From: CAVQBC01 sp963710665
GTDB lineage: Bacteria > Actinomycetota > Thermoleophilia > Solirubrobacterales > Solirubrobacteraceae
Assembly (NCBI GenBank): GCA_963710665.1
Contig: CAVQBC010000006.1
Span: forward strand, 62,001-126,000
Direction of reading: 5' to 3'
DNA length: 64,000 bases
Position 1 is the first letter of the stretch, and the number at the start of each line of letters is the position of its first letter. A program made the position numbers and the translations under genes. Below the pieces are notes generated by a model. That model saw only the letters and a list, made by a program, of their open reading frames with translations. It did no database searches and was not told the origin of the DNA. Below, piece after piece: positions 18,006 to 26,718 of this stretch.

Positions 18006-20066
18006 ATGGCGTATCGGCTCGGCGTCGACGTGGGTGGGACGTTCACCGACCTGTTCCTCGTCGACGACGAGGACCACCGGCAGTGGCGCGTCAAGACGCC
18101 GTCGACGCCGGCGGACCCCTCGGAGGGCGTGCTGGCGGGCGTGCGGCGCATCTGCGCCGAGGCCGGCATCGGCGCGGGCGACCTGCGCAACGTCGTGCAC
18201 GGCACCACCGTCGCCACCAACGCGGTGCTCGAGGCCAAGGGCGCCCGCGTGGGGCTCATCACCACGAAGGGCTTCGGCCAGATCCTGCACCTCGCGCGCT
18301 CCCAGACGCCGGGCCCGCTGGCCGGCTGGATCATCATGATCAAGCCCGACCCGCCGGCCTCGCTGGCCGACACCCGCGAGGCGGTCGAGCGCATGGACGC
18401 CCGCGGCGGGACGCTTGTCCCCGTCGACCGCGCGCAGGTCGAGGCGATCGTGCGCGACCTCGTCGAGTCCGGCGTCGAGTCGCTCACGGTGAGCCTCATC
18501 AACGCCTACGTCGACGGCCGCCACGAGCGCGAGATCGGCGAGATCGTCGAGGGGCTCCATCCCGGCTTCCCGGTGACGCTGTCCTCCGACGTGCTGCCCG
18601 AGTTCCGCGAGTACGAGCGCACGCTCACCGCGTGCATGAACTCCTACGTGCGCCCCACGGTGTCCGCCTACGTCGACCGCCTGCAGGGCTCGCTGCGCAG
18701 CGCGGGCCTGCGCTCGGACGTCGACATCCTGCGCTCCGACGCCGGCGTCATGACGCCCGCCGAGGCCGCCCGCAACCCGGTCTACGGCGTGCTCTCCGGG
18801 CCGTCCGGCGGCGTCGCGGGCGCGCTGTGGGTCGCCACCCGCGCGGGCTACCCGAACATGCTGACCTTCGACATGGGCGGGACCTCGACCGACGTCTCGC
18901 TGGGCCAGGAGGGTGCGCCGACCATCGGCCGCGAGACGAGCATCGGCCAGTTCAACATCAAGGTCCCGAGCGTCGACGTGCACACGGTGGGCGCGGGCGG
19001 CGGCTCGATCGCCCACGTGCCCGAGCTCACCGGCGCGCTGCGCGTCGGGCCGGAGTCGGCGGGCGCCGAGCCCGGCCCCGCCGCCTACGGACGCGGCGGC
19101 GACGCGCCCACCGTCACCGACGCCAACGTCGTCGTCGGCCACCTGCCGCCGCGGCTGATCGGGGGCGAGATGGCGCTCGACGCCGAGGCGGCGCGCGCGG
19201 CGGTCGGCCGCATCGCCGAGGCCATGGGCCTGAGCGTCGACCAGGCCGCGGAGGGCATCCTCAAGATCGTCAACGAGAACATGGCGGGCGCGCTGCGCGT
19301 GATCTCCGTCCAGCGTGGCCACGACCCGCGCGAGTTCGCGCTCGTGGCCTTCGGCGGGGCCGGCCCGCTGCACGCCAACGCCGTGGCCGAGCTGATGGGC
19401 TCCTTCCCGGTGATCGTGCCCCCGTCGCCGGGGCTGCTGTGCGCGCTCGGCGACCTCGTGGCCGACTTCCGCAACGAGTTCGCGCGCACGCTCATCCGCC
19501 TCACCGCCGACGCGACCCCGGCCGAGGTGGGGGAGATCCTCGACGAGCTGGCCGGCCGCGCGCGCGAGTGGATGGCCGCGCAGAGCATCGCCGAGGGGCG
19601 GCAGCGCGTCGACTTCGTGGCCGACATGCGCTACCACGGCCAGGGCTACGAGATCCCCGTCCCGCTCGACCACGGCGAGATCGGCGACGGCGACCTCAGC
19701 GCCCTCGAGGAGCGCTTCAACGGCCTGCACGACCAGCTCTACGGCTTCCGCATGCCCAACACCGCCTCGGAGATCGTCAACCTGCGCGCGGTCGGCTCCG
19801 GCGAGCGCCCGAACCCCGAGCTGCCGCAGGCCGAGCCGGGCGACGCCGACGCGAGCGCCGCGGTCGCCGACACCGGCGAGATCCTCTTCGAGGGCGAGCG
19901 CCTCCGGACGCGGATCTACGACCGCGGCGCCCTGCGCCCGGGCCACCGCCTCAGCGGCCCCGCGGTCATCACCGAGTTCGACTCCACCACCGTCGTCCTG
20001 CCCGGCTACGAGGCCGAGGTCGACCGCACGTTCTGCATCCTGATCACCCCGGAGGAGGGTCGATGA
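18006..20066 (+). CDS. hyuA: hydantoinase/oxoprolinase-type subunit A (ATP-dependent)
   Basis: A 686-residue HyuA-type subunit with an ASKHA ATPase fold. Phosphate-binding motifs are GVDVGGTFTDLFLVD at 6-20 and LTFDMGGTSTDVSL in the middle, followed by VGAGGGSIA and AFGGAGPLHA. With HyuB it forms ATP-driven enzymes such as N-methylhydantoinase, 5-oxoprolinase, caprolactamase or acetone/acetophenone carboxylase; sequence alone does not pick one. A GAGAGGAGAGGAC Shine-Dalgarno precedes the ATG. The stop overlaps the hyuB ATG, matching the need for equal subunit amounts. Confidence 0.92.
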   Translation: MAYRLGVDVGGTFTDLFLVDDEDHRQWRVKTPSTPADPSEGVLAGVRRICAEAGIGAGDLRNVVHGTTVATNAVLEAKGARVGLITTKGFGQILHLARSQTPGPLAGWIIMIKPDPPASLADTREAVERMDARGGTLVPVDRAQVEAIVRDLVESGVESLTVSLINAYVDGRHEREIGEIVEGLHPGFPVTLSSDVLPEFREYERTLTACMNSYVRPTVSAYVDRLQGSLRSAGLRSDVDILRSDAGVMTPAEAARNPVYGVLSGPSGGVAGALWVATRAGYPNMLTFDMGGTSTDVSLGQEGAPTIGRETSIGQFNIKVPSVDVHTVGAGGGSIAHVPELTGALRVGPESAGAEPGPAAYGRGGDAPTVTDANVVVGHLPPRLIGGEMALDAEAARAAVGRIAEAMGLSVDQAAEGILKIVNENMAGALRVISVQRGHDPREFALVAFGGAGPLHANAVAELMGSFPVIVPPSPGLLCALGDLVADFRNEFARTLIRLTADATPAEVGEILDELAGRAREWMAAQSIAEGRQRVDFVADMRYHGQGYEIPVPLDHGEIGDGDLSALEERFNGLHDQLYGFRMPNTASEIVNLRAVGSGERPNPELPQAEPGDADASAAVADTGEILFEGERLRTRIYDRGALRPGHRLSGPAVITEFDSTTVVLPGYEAEVDRTFCILITPEEGR

Positions 20067-22006
20067 GCGCCACCGCAGGTGAGCTCCGGATCGCCGAGAT
20101 CCCCGAGCTGGAGATCGACCCCATCACCGTCGACATCATCGAGAACGCGCTGCGCCACGCGCGCTTCGAGATGGACGCGGTGCTGTTCCGCAGCGCCATG
20201 AGCCCGGTGATCCGCGAGCAGCACGACGAGTTCCCGATGCTCACCGACCCCAAGGGGCGCATGGTCGTCGGCCAGTTCGGCGCCTACATCTCGGAGATGA
20301 TGGCCGAGTGGGACCGGGGCGTGTACCCGGGCGACGTGATCCTCACGAGCGACCCCTACAAGTGCTCGGCGTCGATCTCCCATACGAACGACTGGCTCGT
20401 GCTCGTGCCGATCTTCTTCGAGGACGAGCTCGTGGGCTGGTCGAGCCAGTTCGGCCACCAGATGGACGCCGGCGGCCGCCTGCCCGGCTCGCTGCCGACG
20501 GGCGCGAAGACGATCTTCGAGGAGGGGCTGATCATCCCGCCGCTGAAGGTCGTCGAGCGCGGCGTGGTGCAGGAGGAGATCCTGCGGCTGATCCTCAACA
20601 ACGTCCGCCTGCCGGACATGAACCGCGCCGACCTGTTCGCGATCATCGCCGCCTGCCACGCCGGCGAGCGCCGCGTGATCGGGCTGTGCGAGCGCTTCGG
20701 CAAGGACGTCTACCTCGCGACCCTGCAGGCGCTGCTCGACCGCACCCACGAGGCGATGCGCAAGCTGATCGTCGCCGCGATCCCGGAGGAGCCGCAGACC
20801 TTCGAGGACTACATCGACGACGACGGGCTCGGCAACGGCCCCTACCGGATGCGGCTGACCATCTGGCGGGAGGGCGACCACGCCTGGTTCGACTGGTCGG
20901 GCACCGACCCGCAGGCCATCGGCCCCGTGAACTTCTACCTCTCCGAGGGGATGTTCAAGATGTTCATCGGGGTCTACCTGATCATGGTCAACGACCCCCA
21001 GATCCTCTTCAACGACGGCTTCTATCCGCTGCTGCACGTCGTGATGCCGGAGGGGTGCCTGCTCAGCCCGCGCTACCCGGCCGCGCTCGGGTGCCGCACG
21101 CACGGGCTGACGCGGCTGTTCGACGTCCTCGGCGGCGCGCTGTGCAAGCAGGCGCCGGAGCTCAACACGGCGGCCGGCTACGGCACCTCGCCGTACATGC
21201 TCTACAGCGGCTGGGACTCGGGCGGGGACTTCTTCTACGCGATGGAGATCCTCTACGGCGGGATCCCGGGGCGCCCGATCGGCGACGGGATGGACGGCCA
21301 CTCGTGGTGGCCGCTGTTCGAGAACATCCCCACCGAGTACCTCGAGGCCTACTACCCCCTGCGGATCGACGGCTACACGACCGTCGCCGACTCCGGCGGC
21401 CCGGGGCTGCACCGCGGCGGCAACGGGGTCGAGAAGCGCTACGTGTACCTCGAGCCCGGCGAGATCTCGATCCACGACGACCGCTGGCTCACCCGCCCGT
21501 GGGGCGTGCTGGGCGGCGAGCCGGGCGAGCGCTCGACCAAGCTCCTGCGCCGCGCCGACGGCACCGAGCAGGTGCTGCCCGCCAAGTGCGACGAGATCGC
21601 CGTGCAGCCCGGCGACATGCTGATCTACCGCACGGCCGGGGGCGGCGGGTGGAAGGACCGGCTCGACCGGCCGCCCGAGGCGGTGGCGCGCGACGTGGCC
21701 TTCGGGCTGGTGTCGAGGGAGCGCGCGCAGAGCGGGTACGGGGTCGTGCTCGACGACGCGGGCGCCGTCGACGCGGCGGCCACCGAGGCCGAGCGCGCGC
21801 GGCAGCGCGAGGCCCGCGGCGAGCCCGAGCCGTTCGACTTCGGGCCGTCGCTCGCGGACACGCTCGCGCGCTGCGAGGAGGAGACCGGCCTGCCGGCGCC
21901 GCAGCCCGCACGGCCGCTGCGGTGGTCGCCGGTCGAGTCGCGCGAGGAGGCGCTCGCGCGCGTCCGCGCGGCGTCGGCGCCCACCGACGGCGCAGGTCCG
22001 GCGTGA
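20063..22006 (+). CDS. hyuB: hydantoinase/oxoprolinase-type subunit B
   Basis: A 647-residue HyuB-type subunit. The family start is typical: IDPITVDIIENALRHARFEM, then the SPVIREQHDEFPMLTD region, SDPYKCSASISHTNDW as the conserved DPY-H-xD metal site, and C-terminal GGPGLHRGGNGVEKRY. HyuB carries the site for the chemistry on the cyclic amide or ketone after activation by HyuA. Preceded by GGAGGAGGG and coupled to hyuA by an ATGA overlap; its own stop overlaps the next GTG. The last hundred residues are rich in Arg, Glu and Ala and less conserved. Confidence 0.92.
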   Translation: MSATAGELRIAEIPELEIDPITVDIIENALRHARFEMDAVLFRSAMSPVIREQHDEFPMLTDPKGRMVVGQFGAYISEMMAEWDRGVYPGDVILTSDPYKCSASISHTNDWLVLVPIFFEDELVGWSSQFGHQMDAGGRLPGSLPTGAKTIFEEGLIIPPLKVVERGVVQEEILRLILNNVRLPDMNRADLFAIIAACHAGERRVIGLCERFGKDVYLATLQALLDRTHEAMRKLIVAAIPEEPQTFEDYIDDDGLGNGPYRMRLTIWREGDHAWFDWSGTDPQAIGPVNFYLSEGMFKMFIGVYLIMVNDPQILFNDGFYPLLHVVMPEGCLLSPRYPAALGCRTHGLTRLFDVLGGALCKQAPELNTAAGYGTSPYMLYSGWDSGGDFFYAMEILYGGIPGRPIGDGMDGHSWWPLFENIPTEYLEAYYPLRIDGYTTVADSGGPGLHRGGNGVEKRYVYLEPGEISIHDDRWLTRPWGVLGGEPGERSTKLLRRADGTEQVLPAKCDEIAVQPGDMLIYRTAGGGGWKDRLDRPPEAVARDVAFGLVSRERAQSGYGVVLDDAGAVDAAATEAERARQREARGEPEPFDFGPSLADTLARCEEETGLPAPQPARPLRWSPVESREEALARVRAASAPTDGAGPA

Positions 22007-22629
22007 GCGGTCCGGCCTGGCCCGGGTTCGGCGGCGCCGCGGGCTTCCCGCGGCGCCCCGCCGTGCTGGTGGTCGACCTCGTCCACGGCTTCACCGACCC
22101 GGCCTCGCCGCTCGGCGCGGACCTCGACGACGTGGTCGCCGCCACGCGCCGGGTGATCGACGCCGCGCGCGAGGCGGGCGCGCCGGTGGTGTTCACCACC
22201 GTCTGCTACGACGCCGCCGCCGAGCGGGCGGCGGCGGTCTTCCTGCGCAAGGTCCCGGCGCTCGCGGCGCTGCGGCCGGGCACGCGCGACGTCGAGGTCG
22301 ACCCGCGGCTCGGCCGCGAGGAGGGCGACCCGCTGCTCGTCAAGGCGTTCGCGTCGGCGTTCTTCGGCACGCCGCTGAGCGCGCTGCTGGCCGCGGCCGG
22401 CTGCGACGGCGCGATCGTGTGCGGGGCGACCACCTCGGGCTGCGTCCGCGCCACGGTGGTCGACGCGCTCCAGCACGGCTACGCCCCGATCGTCGCCCGC
22501 GAGGCGGTCGGCGACCGCTCGCAGGCGGCCCACGACGCGTCGCTGTTCGACGTCGAGCAGAAGTACGGCGACGTGCTCGGCGTCGAGGAGGTGGTCGGCG
22601 CCCTGCGGGCGCTGCGCTCCGCGGCCTAG
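22003..22629 (+). CDS. isochorismatase-family hydrolase, N-carbamoylsarcosine amidase-like
   Basis: A 208-residue cysteine hydrolase. The catalytic triad of the family is visible: Asp in LVVDLVHGF near residue 25, Lys in LLVKAFASAFFGT and the nucleophile Cys in GATTSGCVRATV. The stretches around Lys and Cys, and GDRSQAAHDASLFDVEQKYGD near the end, resemble Arthrobacter N-carbamoylsarcosine amidohydrolase more than isochorismatase. That enzyme acts right after N-methylhydantoinase (HyuAB type) in creatinine breakdown, which agrees with the gene order. GTG start overlapping the hyuB stop. It shares its final four bases with the convergent lyase gene. Confidence 0.88.
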   Translation: MSGPAWPGFGGAAGFPRRPAVLVVDLVHGFTDPASPLGADLDDVVAATRRVIDAAREAGAPVVFTTVCYDAAAERAAAVFLRKVPALAALRPGTRDVEVDPRLGREEGDPLLVKAFASAFFGTPLSALLAAAGCDGAIVCGATTSGCVRATVVDALQHGYAPIVAREAVGDRSQAAHDASLFDVEQKYGDVLGVEEVVGALRALRSAA

Positions 22630-23522
22630 CCCCCGGCGGGGAACGGCCCGGCGCGGTGCACGAGGCCGGGCAGCTCCCGGCCGAGCACGCCCGACAGCCA
22701 CTCCGCGACGCCGATGAGCGCCTCGAGGTCGACGCCGGTCTCCACGCCTTCCTCGTCGAGCAGGTAGACGAGGTCCTCGGTGGCGATGTTGCCGGTGGCG
22801 CGCGGCGCGAACGGGCAGCCGCCGAGGCCGCCGACGGACGCGTCGAACACCGTCGCGCCGTGCGCGAGCCCGGCCTCGGCGTTGGCGTAGCCGGTGTTGC
22901 GGGTGTTGTGGAGGTGCAGCCCGACGGGCCGGTCCCCGGCGGCGGCGATCGCGGCGGGGAGCAGCCGGCGGACCTGGCTCGGCACGCCGACGCCGATCGT
23001 GTCCGCCAGCATGATCTCGTCGGCGCCGGCGGCGGCCATCCGCCCGACGTGGTCGACCACCACGCCGGGATCGACGCGGCCCTCGAACGGGCAGCCGAAC
23101 GCGGCGCCGAGCGTCGCGGTGGCGCGCAGGCCCGCGTCGTGGGCGGCGGCGATCATGGCCGCGGCGCCGGCGGCGGCCTCCTCGACGGTGGTGTTCTGGT
23201 TGCGCTGCGCGAAGGTGTCGGTGACCGGGTAGGCGAGGTGGATCTCGTCGGCGCCCGCGGCGGTGGCGCGGTCGAGCCCGCGGCGGTTGAGCACGAGCGC
23301 CGCCTGCACCGTCCCGTCGCGGCGGGAGAGCGCGGCGAAGACCTCCTCCGCGCCGGCCATCTGCGGCACGCGCTGCGGGTTGACGAAGCTCGCGGCCTCG
23401 ACCCGCGGGAGGCCCGTCGCGGCCAGGCGGTCGCACAGGTCCGCCCGCACCGCGGGGGCGAGCGTCTCGCGGTCGTTCTGGAGGCCGTCGCGCGGCCCGA
23501 CGTCGCACAGGGTGACCCGCAT
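22626..23522 (-). CDS. hydroxymethylglutaryl-CoA lyase-like enzyme (HMGL family)
   Basis: A 298-residue TIM-barrel lyase. It has the N-terminal DVGPRDGLQND motif (Asp and Arg for metal and catalysis), HLHNTRNTGYAN with the two metal-binding His, and VGGLGGCPFAPRATGN, the signature with the catalytic Cys. HMG-CoA lyase splits HMG-CoA into acetoacetate and acetyl-CoA; close relatives act on other 3-hydroxy-acyl-CoAs such as citramalyl-CoA-like substrates. The ATG at 23522 gives the standard start MRVTLCDVG. It converges on the amidase gene and may use the thioester made by the CoA-transferase, though it is not in that operon. Confidence 0.9.
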   Translation of the reverse strand: MRVTLCDVGPRDGLQNDRETLAPAVRADLCDRLAATGLPRVEAASFVNPQRVPQMAGAEEVFAALSRRDGTVQAALVLNRRGLDRATAAGADEIHLAYPVTDTFAQRNQNTTVEEAAAGAAAMIAAAHDAGLRATATLGAAFGCPFEGRVDPGVVVDHVGRMAAAGADEIMLADTIGVGVPSQVRRLLPAAIAAAGDRPVGLHLHNTRNTGYANAEAGLAHGATVFDASVGGLGGCPFAPRATGNIATEDLVYLLDEEGVETGVDLEALIGVAEWLSGVLGRELPGLVHRAGPFPAGG

Positions 23523-23597
23523 CCGGGCCTGAATGATCGCAATCAGCAGGGAGGCGGGCGCCACGACAGCGGCCCGGCGTGGTTGACTGATGTCGTC

Positions 23598-24125
23598 ATG
23601 GACCTCGCCCAGCAGCTCGCGCGTCTCGAAGTCAGGCCCGCCAAGGGCTACTACGAGAGCCGCATTCCGAGCCCGGCCGACTCCGAGATCGGGCGCGTGG
23701 TCCGCGCGTTCACGGAGTCCGGCCCCCACGACCAGGCCCAGCTCCGGGCGTCGCTCGACGCCGACCGCGCCGGGCTCCTGCAGGTGTGGAGCGAGCGCAT
23801 CGCGGCGCTTGCCGTGCGCCTGGACAGCCAGCAGCCGCTGGTGCTCGGGCTCGTGGGCCTGAGCCTGGCGGCCGGCGAGGACGCCCACGAGGCGGCGCTC
23901 GTCGCTCCCCTGCACCGGCGCAGCGCGGAGAAGCTGGGGGTCGACGCCTCCGGGGTGTTCGACGACGCCGCGGCGTCCACCGACCCGGACGGCGCGGCGT
24001 GGCTCGAGGAGATGCGCGACTCGGGCGAGCAGCCGGAGGACGCGGGCTACGTCGAGGACGCCGACGCCGACGGCTTCCGCTACCAGCGCGCCCACGCGCT
24101 GGGCGCGCGCGACCGCTTCGTGTAG
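23598..24125 (+). CDS. hypothetical protein, acidic
   Basis: A 175-residue soluble, acidic, Ala-rich protein, probably mostly helical, with no signal peptide or membrane segment. Residues 45-110 look like a helical bundle (LDADRAGLLQVWSERIAALAVRLDS) and the end is strongly acidic (EDAGYVEDADADGF). I do not recognise a family. It ends directly before the homocysteine methyltransferase-like gene, with no spacer, so the two are probably co-transcribed. It starts 75 bp from the divergent lyase gene. The frame is open far upstream; the ATG at 23598 is the first start in the gap between neighbours. Confidence 0.7.
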   Translation: MDLAQQLARLEVRPAKGYYESRIPSPADSEIGRVVRAFTESGPHDQAQLRASLDADRAGLLQVWSERIAALAVRLDSQQPLVLGLVGLSLAAGEDAHEAALVAPLHRRSAEKLGVDASGVFDDAAASTDPDGAAWLEEMRDSGEQPEDAGYVEDADADGFRYQRAHALGARDRFV

Positions 24126-25046
24126 GTGGCCGCCGCGGCGGACCTCGCGGGGCGCCTCGCCCGCGGCGAGGTGCTCGTGCTCGACGGCGGCATGGGCACC
24201 GAGCTGCAGGCCCACGGCGTGCCGATGGACGACGACGCGTGGTGCGGGGTCGCCAACCTCGAGCACGCCGACGCGGTCCAGGCCGCCCACGAGGCCTTCA
24301 TCCGGGCCGGGGCCGAGGTCGTCATCGCCAACACCTTCGCCGCCGGCCGGCTCGCGCTCGGCCCGGCCGGGCTGGGGGATCGCATCGAGGAGGCGAACCG
24401 GCGGGCGGTCGAGGCCGCCCGGCGGGCGATCGACCGCGTCGCGACGCGGCCGGTGGCGGTCGCGGGCTCGATGTCCTCGCTGGTGGCGGGCGGCTCGACG
24501 GCCGCGAGCGACGAGGACCCCGCGGTCCTGCTCGACGCCTACCGCGAGCAGGCGACCGCGCTCGCCGCGGCGGGCGTCGACCTGATCGCGCTCGAGATGC
24601 TGCAGTCACCCCGCCACCGCCCCGCGGTGCAGGCCGCGGGCGAGACCGGGCTGCCGGTGTGGCTCGGGGTGAGCGCCGGGCACGCCGCGGGCGGCCGCAT
24701 GCCGAACTGGAGCGGCGACGGCGACTTCGAGGACGGCCTCGTCGCCCTGCTCGAGCTGCCCGTCGATCTCGTGGCGGTGATGCACACCAACGTGGAGGAC
24801 GTCGACGCCGCGCTCGAGGTCGTGCGCGCGCACTGGACGGGCCCGGTCGCGACGTATCCGCACTCGGGCGTCTTCCACCCGCCCGTGTGGGAGTTCGGCC
24901 ACCTCTCGCCCGACGAGCTCGCGGACGCCGGCCGCCGCTGGATCGCCGCCGGGGTCGGGGCGGTCGGCGGGTGCTGCGGCACCGGCCCGGAGCACATCCG
25001 GCGCCTGCGCGACGAGGTGGCCAGACGCGCTCCGGCCGCCGTCTGA
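24126..25046 (+). CDS. homocysteine S-methyltransferase-family protein
   Basis: A 306-residue TIM-barrel of the betaine/S-methylmethionine-homocysteine methyltransferase family, which would make methionine from homocysteine. The opening LVLDGGMGTELQAHGV and the C-terminal zinc-site VGGCCGTGPEHIRRL are standard. The first zinc Cys, normally in a VNC-type motif at the end of a barrel strand, appears to be replaced by His in LVAVMHTNVED (about residues 216-226). Zinc can still be bound by His, but the methyl donor or acceptor may differ. GTG start immediately after the preceding stop; argG follows. Confidence 0.85.
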   Translation: MAAAADLAGRLARGEVLVLDGGMGTELQAHGVPMDDDAWCGVANLEHADAVQAAHEAFIRAGAEVVIANTFAAGRLALGPAGLGDRIEEANRRAVEAARRAIDRVATRPVAVAGSMSSLVAGGSTAASDEDPAVLLDAYREQATALAAAGVDLIALEMLQSPRHRPAVQAAGETGLPVWLGVSAGHAAGGRMPNWSGDGDFEDGLVALLELPVDLVAVMHTNVEDVDAALEVVRAHWTGPVATYPHSGVFHPPVWEFGHLSPDELADAGRRWIAAGVGAVGGCCGTGPEHIRRLRDEVARRAPAAV

Positions 25047-25048
25047 CG

Positions 25049-25054
25049 TAGGGT
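25049..25054 (+). promoter_or_regulatory. -10 hexamer TAGGGT upstream of argG
   Basis: TAGGGT ends 9 nt before the argG GTG and begins 2 nt after the preceding stop codon. No Shine-Dalgarno is seen. It predicts a 5' leader of a few bases. Confidence 0.45.
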
Positions 25055-25063
25055 TCCGCGCCC

Positions 25064-26365
25064 GTGACCGAGCCGCGCGAGCCTTCGACCCGCACCGAGG
25101 TCCACCGCGTCGCCGACCCCGCGACGACGCGCGTGGCCGGCTACCTCGCCCAGCCCGACGAGGTCGGCCGCGTGCTGCTGCTGTACTCCGGCGGCCTGGA
25201 CACGAGCGTGATGCTCAAGTGGATCCAGGACGAGTACGAGGCCGAGGTCGTGGCGCTGACCGTCAACCTCGGCCAGCCCGGCGAGGACTACGAGGTCGTA
25301 CGCGGCAAGGCGATGCGGCTGGGCGCGCTCGACTGCCACGTGGTCGACGCCCGCGAGGAGTTCGCCACCGAGTACGTGGCGCGCGCGATCAAGGCCAACG
25401 CCAACTACGGCGACGGCTATCCGCTGTTCACCGCGCTCGGCCGCCCGCTGATCGCCAAGCTCGCCGTCGAGTACGCGCGCCGCACGGGCTGCGACACGAT
25501 CGCCCACGGCTGCACCGGCAAGGGCAACGACCAGGTGCGCATCGAGTCGACGATCGCGACGCTCGCGCCCGAGCTCAAGGTCATCGCCCCGGTGCGCTCG
25601 TGGGCGATGGGGCGCGACGAGGAGATCGCCTACGCGCGCAAGCACGGGATCCCGGTCAAGGGCGGGACCGAGAGCGCGCCCTACTCGATCGACGACAACC
25701 TGTGGGGCCGCTCCTCGGAGGGGCGCTGGATCGAGGACCTCTCGCACGCGCCCGACGACGACGTCTTCCAGCTCGTCACCCGGCCCGAGCTCGCGCCCGA
25801 CGAGCCGCGGATCGTCGAGGTCAGCTTCGAGCGCGGCGTGCCGGTGGCGATCGACGGCGAGCGCATGGAGCTCGTCGACCTGCTCGAGCGCGCCGCGCAG
25901 CTCGGCATGGAGCACGGGGTGGGGATCGTCGACCACATCGAGGACCGCATCGTGGGCCTCAAGGTGCGCGACATCTACGAGGTGCCGGCCGCCGCGATCC
26001 TGCTGACCGCGCACCGCGAGCTCGAGCGCCTGACGGGCACGATCCACCAGAACCAGTTCAAGCCCGAGCTCGACCGCAAGTGGGCCTATCTCGTCTACGC
26101 CGGGCTGTGGTGGGAGCCGCTGCGCGGCGACATCGAGGCCTACGCCGACCGGGTCAACGAGCGCGTGACGGGGACCATCGGGCTCAAGCTGTTCAAGGGC
26201 AGCGTCAGGGTTGTGACGAGGGAGAGCCCGCACGCCGTCTACGACGCCCAGCTCGCCACCTTCGCCGACTCCGGCGGCCTCTTCTCCCAGTCGGCCTCGC
26301 CGGGGTTCATCGAGCTGTGGTCCCTGCAGTCGCGCATGGCCCACCGCCTGCGCGAGAGCGAGTAG
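25064..26365 (+). CDS. argG: argininosuccinate synthase
   Basis: A 433-residue enzyme that joins citrulline and aspartate with ATP in the seventh step of arginine synthesis. The PP-loop LLLYSGGLDTSVMLKW is near residue 38, followed by the citrulline/aspartate-binding regions NANYGDGYPLFTALGR, HGCTGKGNDQVR and KGGTESAPYSIDDNLWGRS. The N-terminus is about 30 residues longer than most family members (EPREPSTRTEVHRVADPATT). It stands apart from argCJBD, which end 10 kb upstream, and argH is not in the window. GTG start, supported by the hexamer just upstream. Confidence 0.96.
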   Translation: MTEPREPSTRTEVHRVADPATTRVAGYLAQPDEVGRVLLLYSGGLDTSVMLKWIQDEYEAEVVALTVNLGQPGEDYEVVRGKAMRLGALDCHVVDAREEFATEYVARAIKANANYGDGYPLFTALGRPLIAKLAVEYARRTGCDTIAHGCTGKGNDQVRIESTIATLAPELKVIAPVRSWAMGRDEEIAYARKHGIPVKGGTESAPYSIDDNLWGRSSEGRWIEDLSHAPDDDVFQLVTRPELAPDEPRIVEVSFERGVPVAIDGERMELVDLLERAAQLGMEHGVGIVDHIEDRIVGLKVRDIYEVPAAAILLTAHRELERLTGTIHQNQFKPELDRKWAYLVYAGLWWEPLRGDIEAYADRVNERVTGTIGLKLFKGSVRVVTRESPHAVYDAQLATFADSGGLFSQSASPGFIELWSLQSRMAHRLRESE

Positions 26366-26418
26366 GCGCGGAGGCGCTCACGTGAGCACCCGCACGGGCT
26401 TGCGGGGAGCACGTGCGG

Positions 26419-26424
26419 TACGCT
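26419..26424 (+). promoter_or_regulatory. -10 hexamer TACGCT, leaderless promoter candidate
   Basis: TACGCT ends exactly 6 nt before the ATG of the small membrane-protein gene at 26431, with no Shine-Dalgarno between. Confidence 0.5.
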
Positions 26425-26430
26425 CGGGCC

Positions 26431-26595
26431 ATGTTCTATCGACTGCTCGGCTTGGCCGTGTGGAAGGGCGGGAAGCTGCTCGTCCGCCGCTACGGCTCGC
26501 TCTACGCGCGGAAGGTGCTGCTCGGCAGTGGTCTGGTCGCGGTGCTCGGCGGCGTCGGCCTGCTGCTGTTCCGCCGCCACGACTCAGACGACTAG
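26431..26595 (+). CDS. small single-span membrane protein
   Basis: A 54-residue protein with a basic N-terminal half (WKGGKLLVRRYGSLYARK), one hydrophobic helix at about 30-48 (LLGSGLVAVLGGVGLLLF) and the tail RRHDSDD. The ATG at 26431 is chosen because of the spacing to the promoter-like hexamer. I do not recognise a family. It lies between argG and the giant coiled-coil gene. Confidence 0.6.
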   Translation: MFYRLLGLAVWKGGKLLVRRYGSLYARKVLLGSGLVAVLGGVGLLLFRRHDSDD

Positions 26596-26718
26596 CGAGG
26601 GCCGGCGGCTGCAGGATCGCCGCCATTGCACGAATTTCCTCCTCGGCCGCCGCGCCGTATGGAACGATCTTGCGCGGTGAACGAGTCGCCGTCATCCACG
26701 CCCCGAGGGGGTGAGGAT

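Noticed and set aside
26376..26387. Perfect palindrome GCTCACGTGAGC after argG
   Set aside because: It could be an operator or terminator, but it is only 12 bp, has no T-run and lies 31 bp upstream of the next gene's hexamer without other support.
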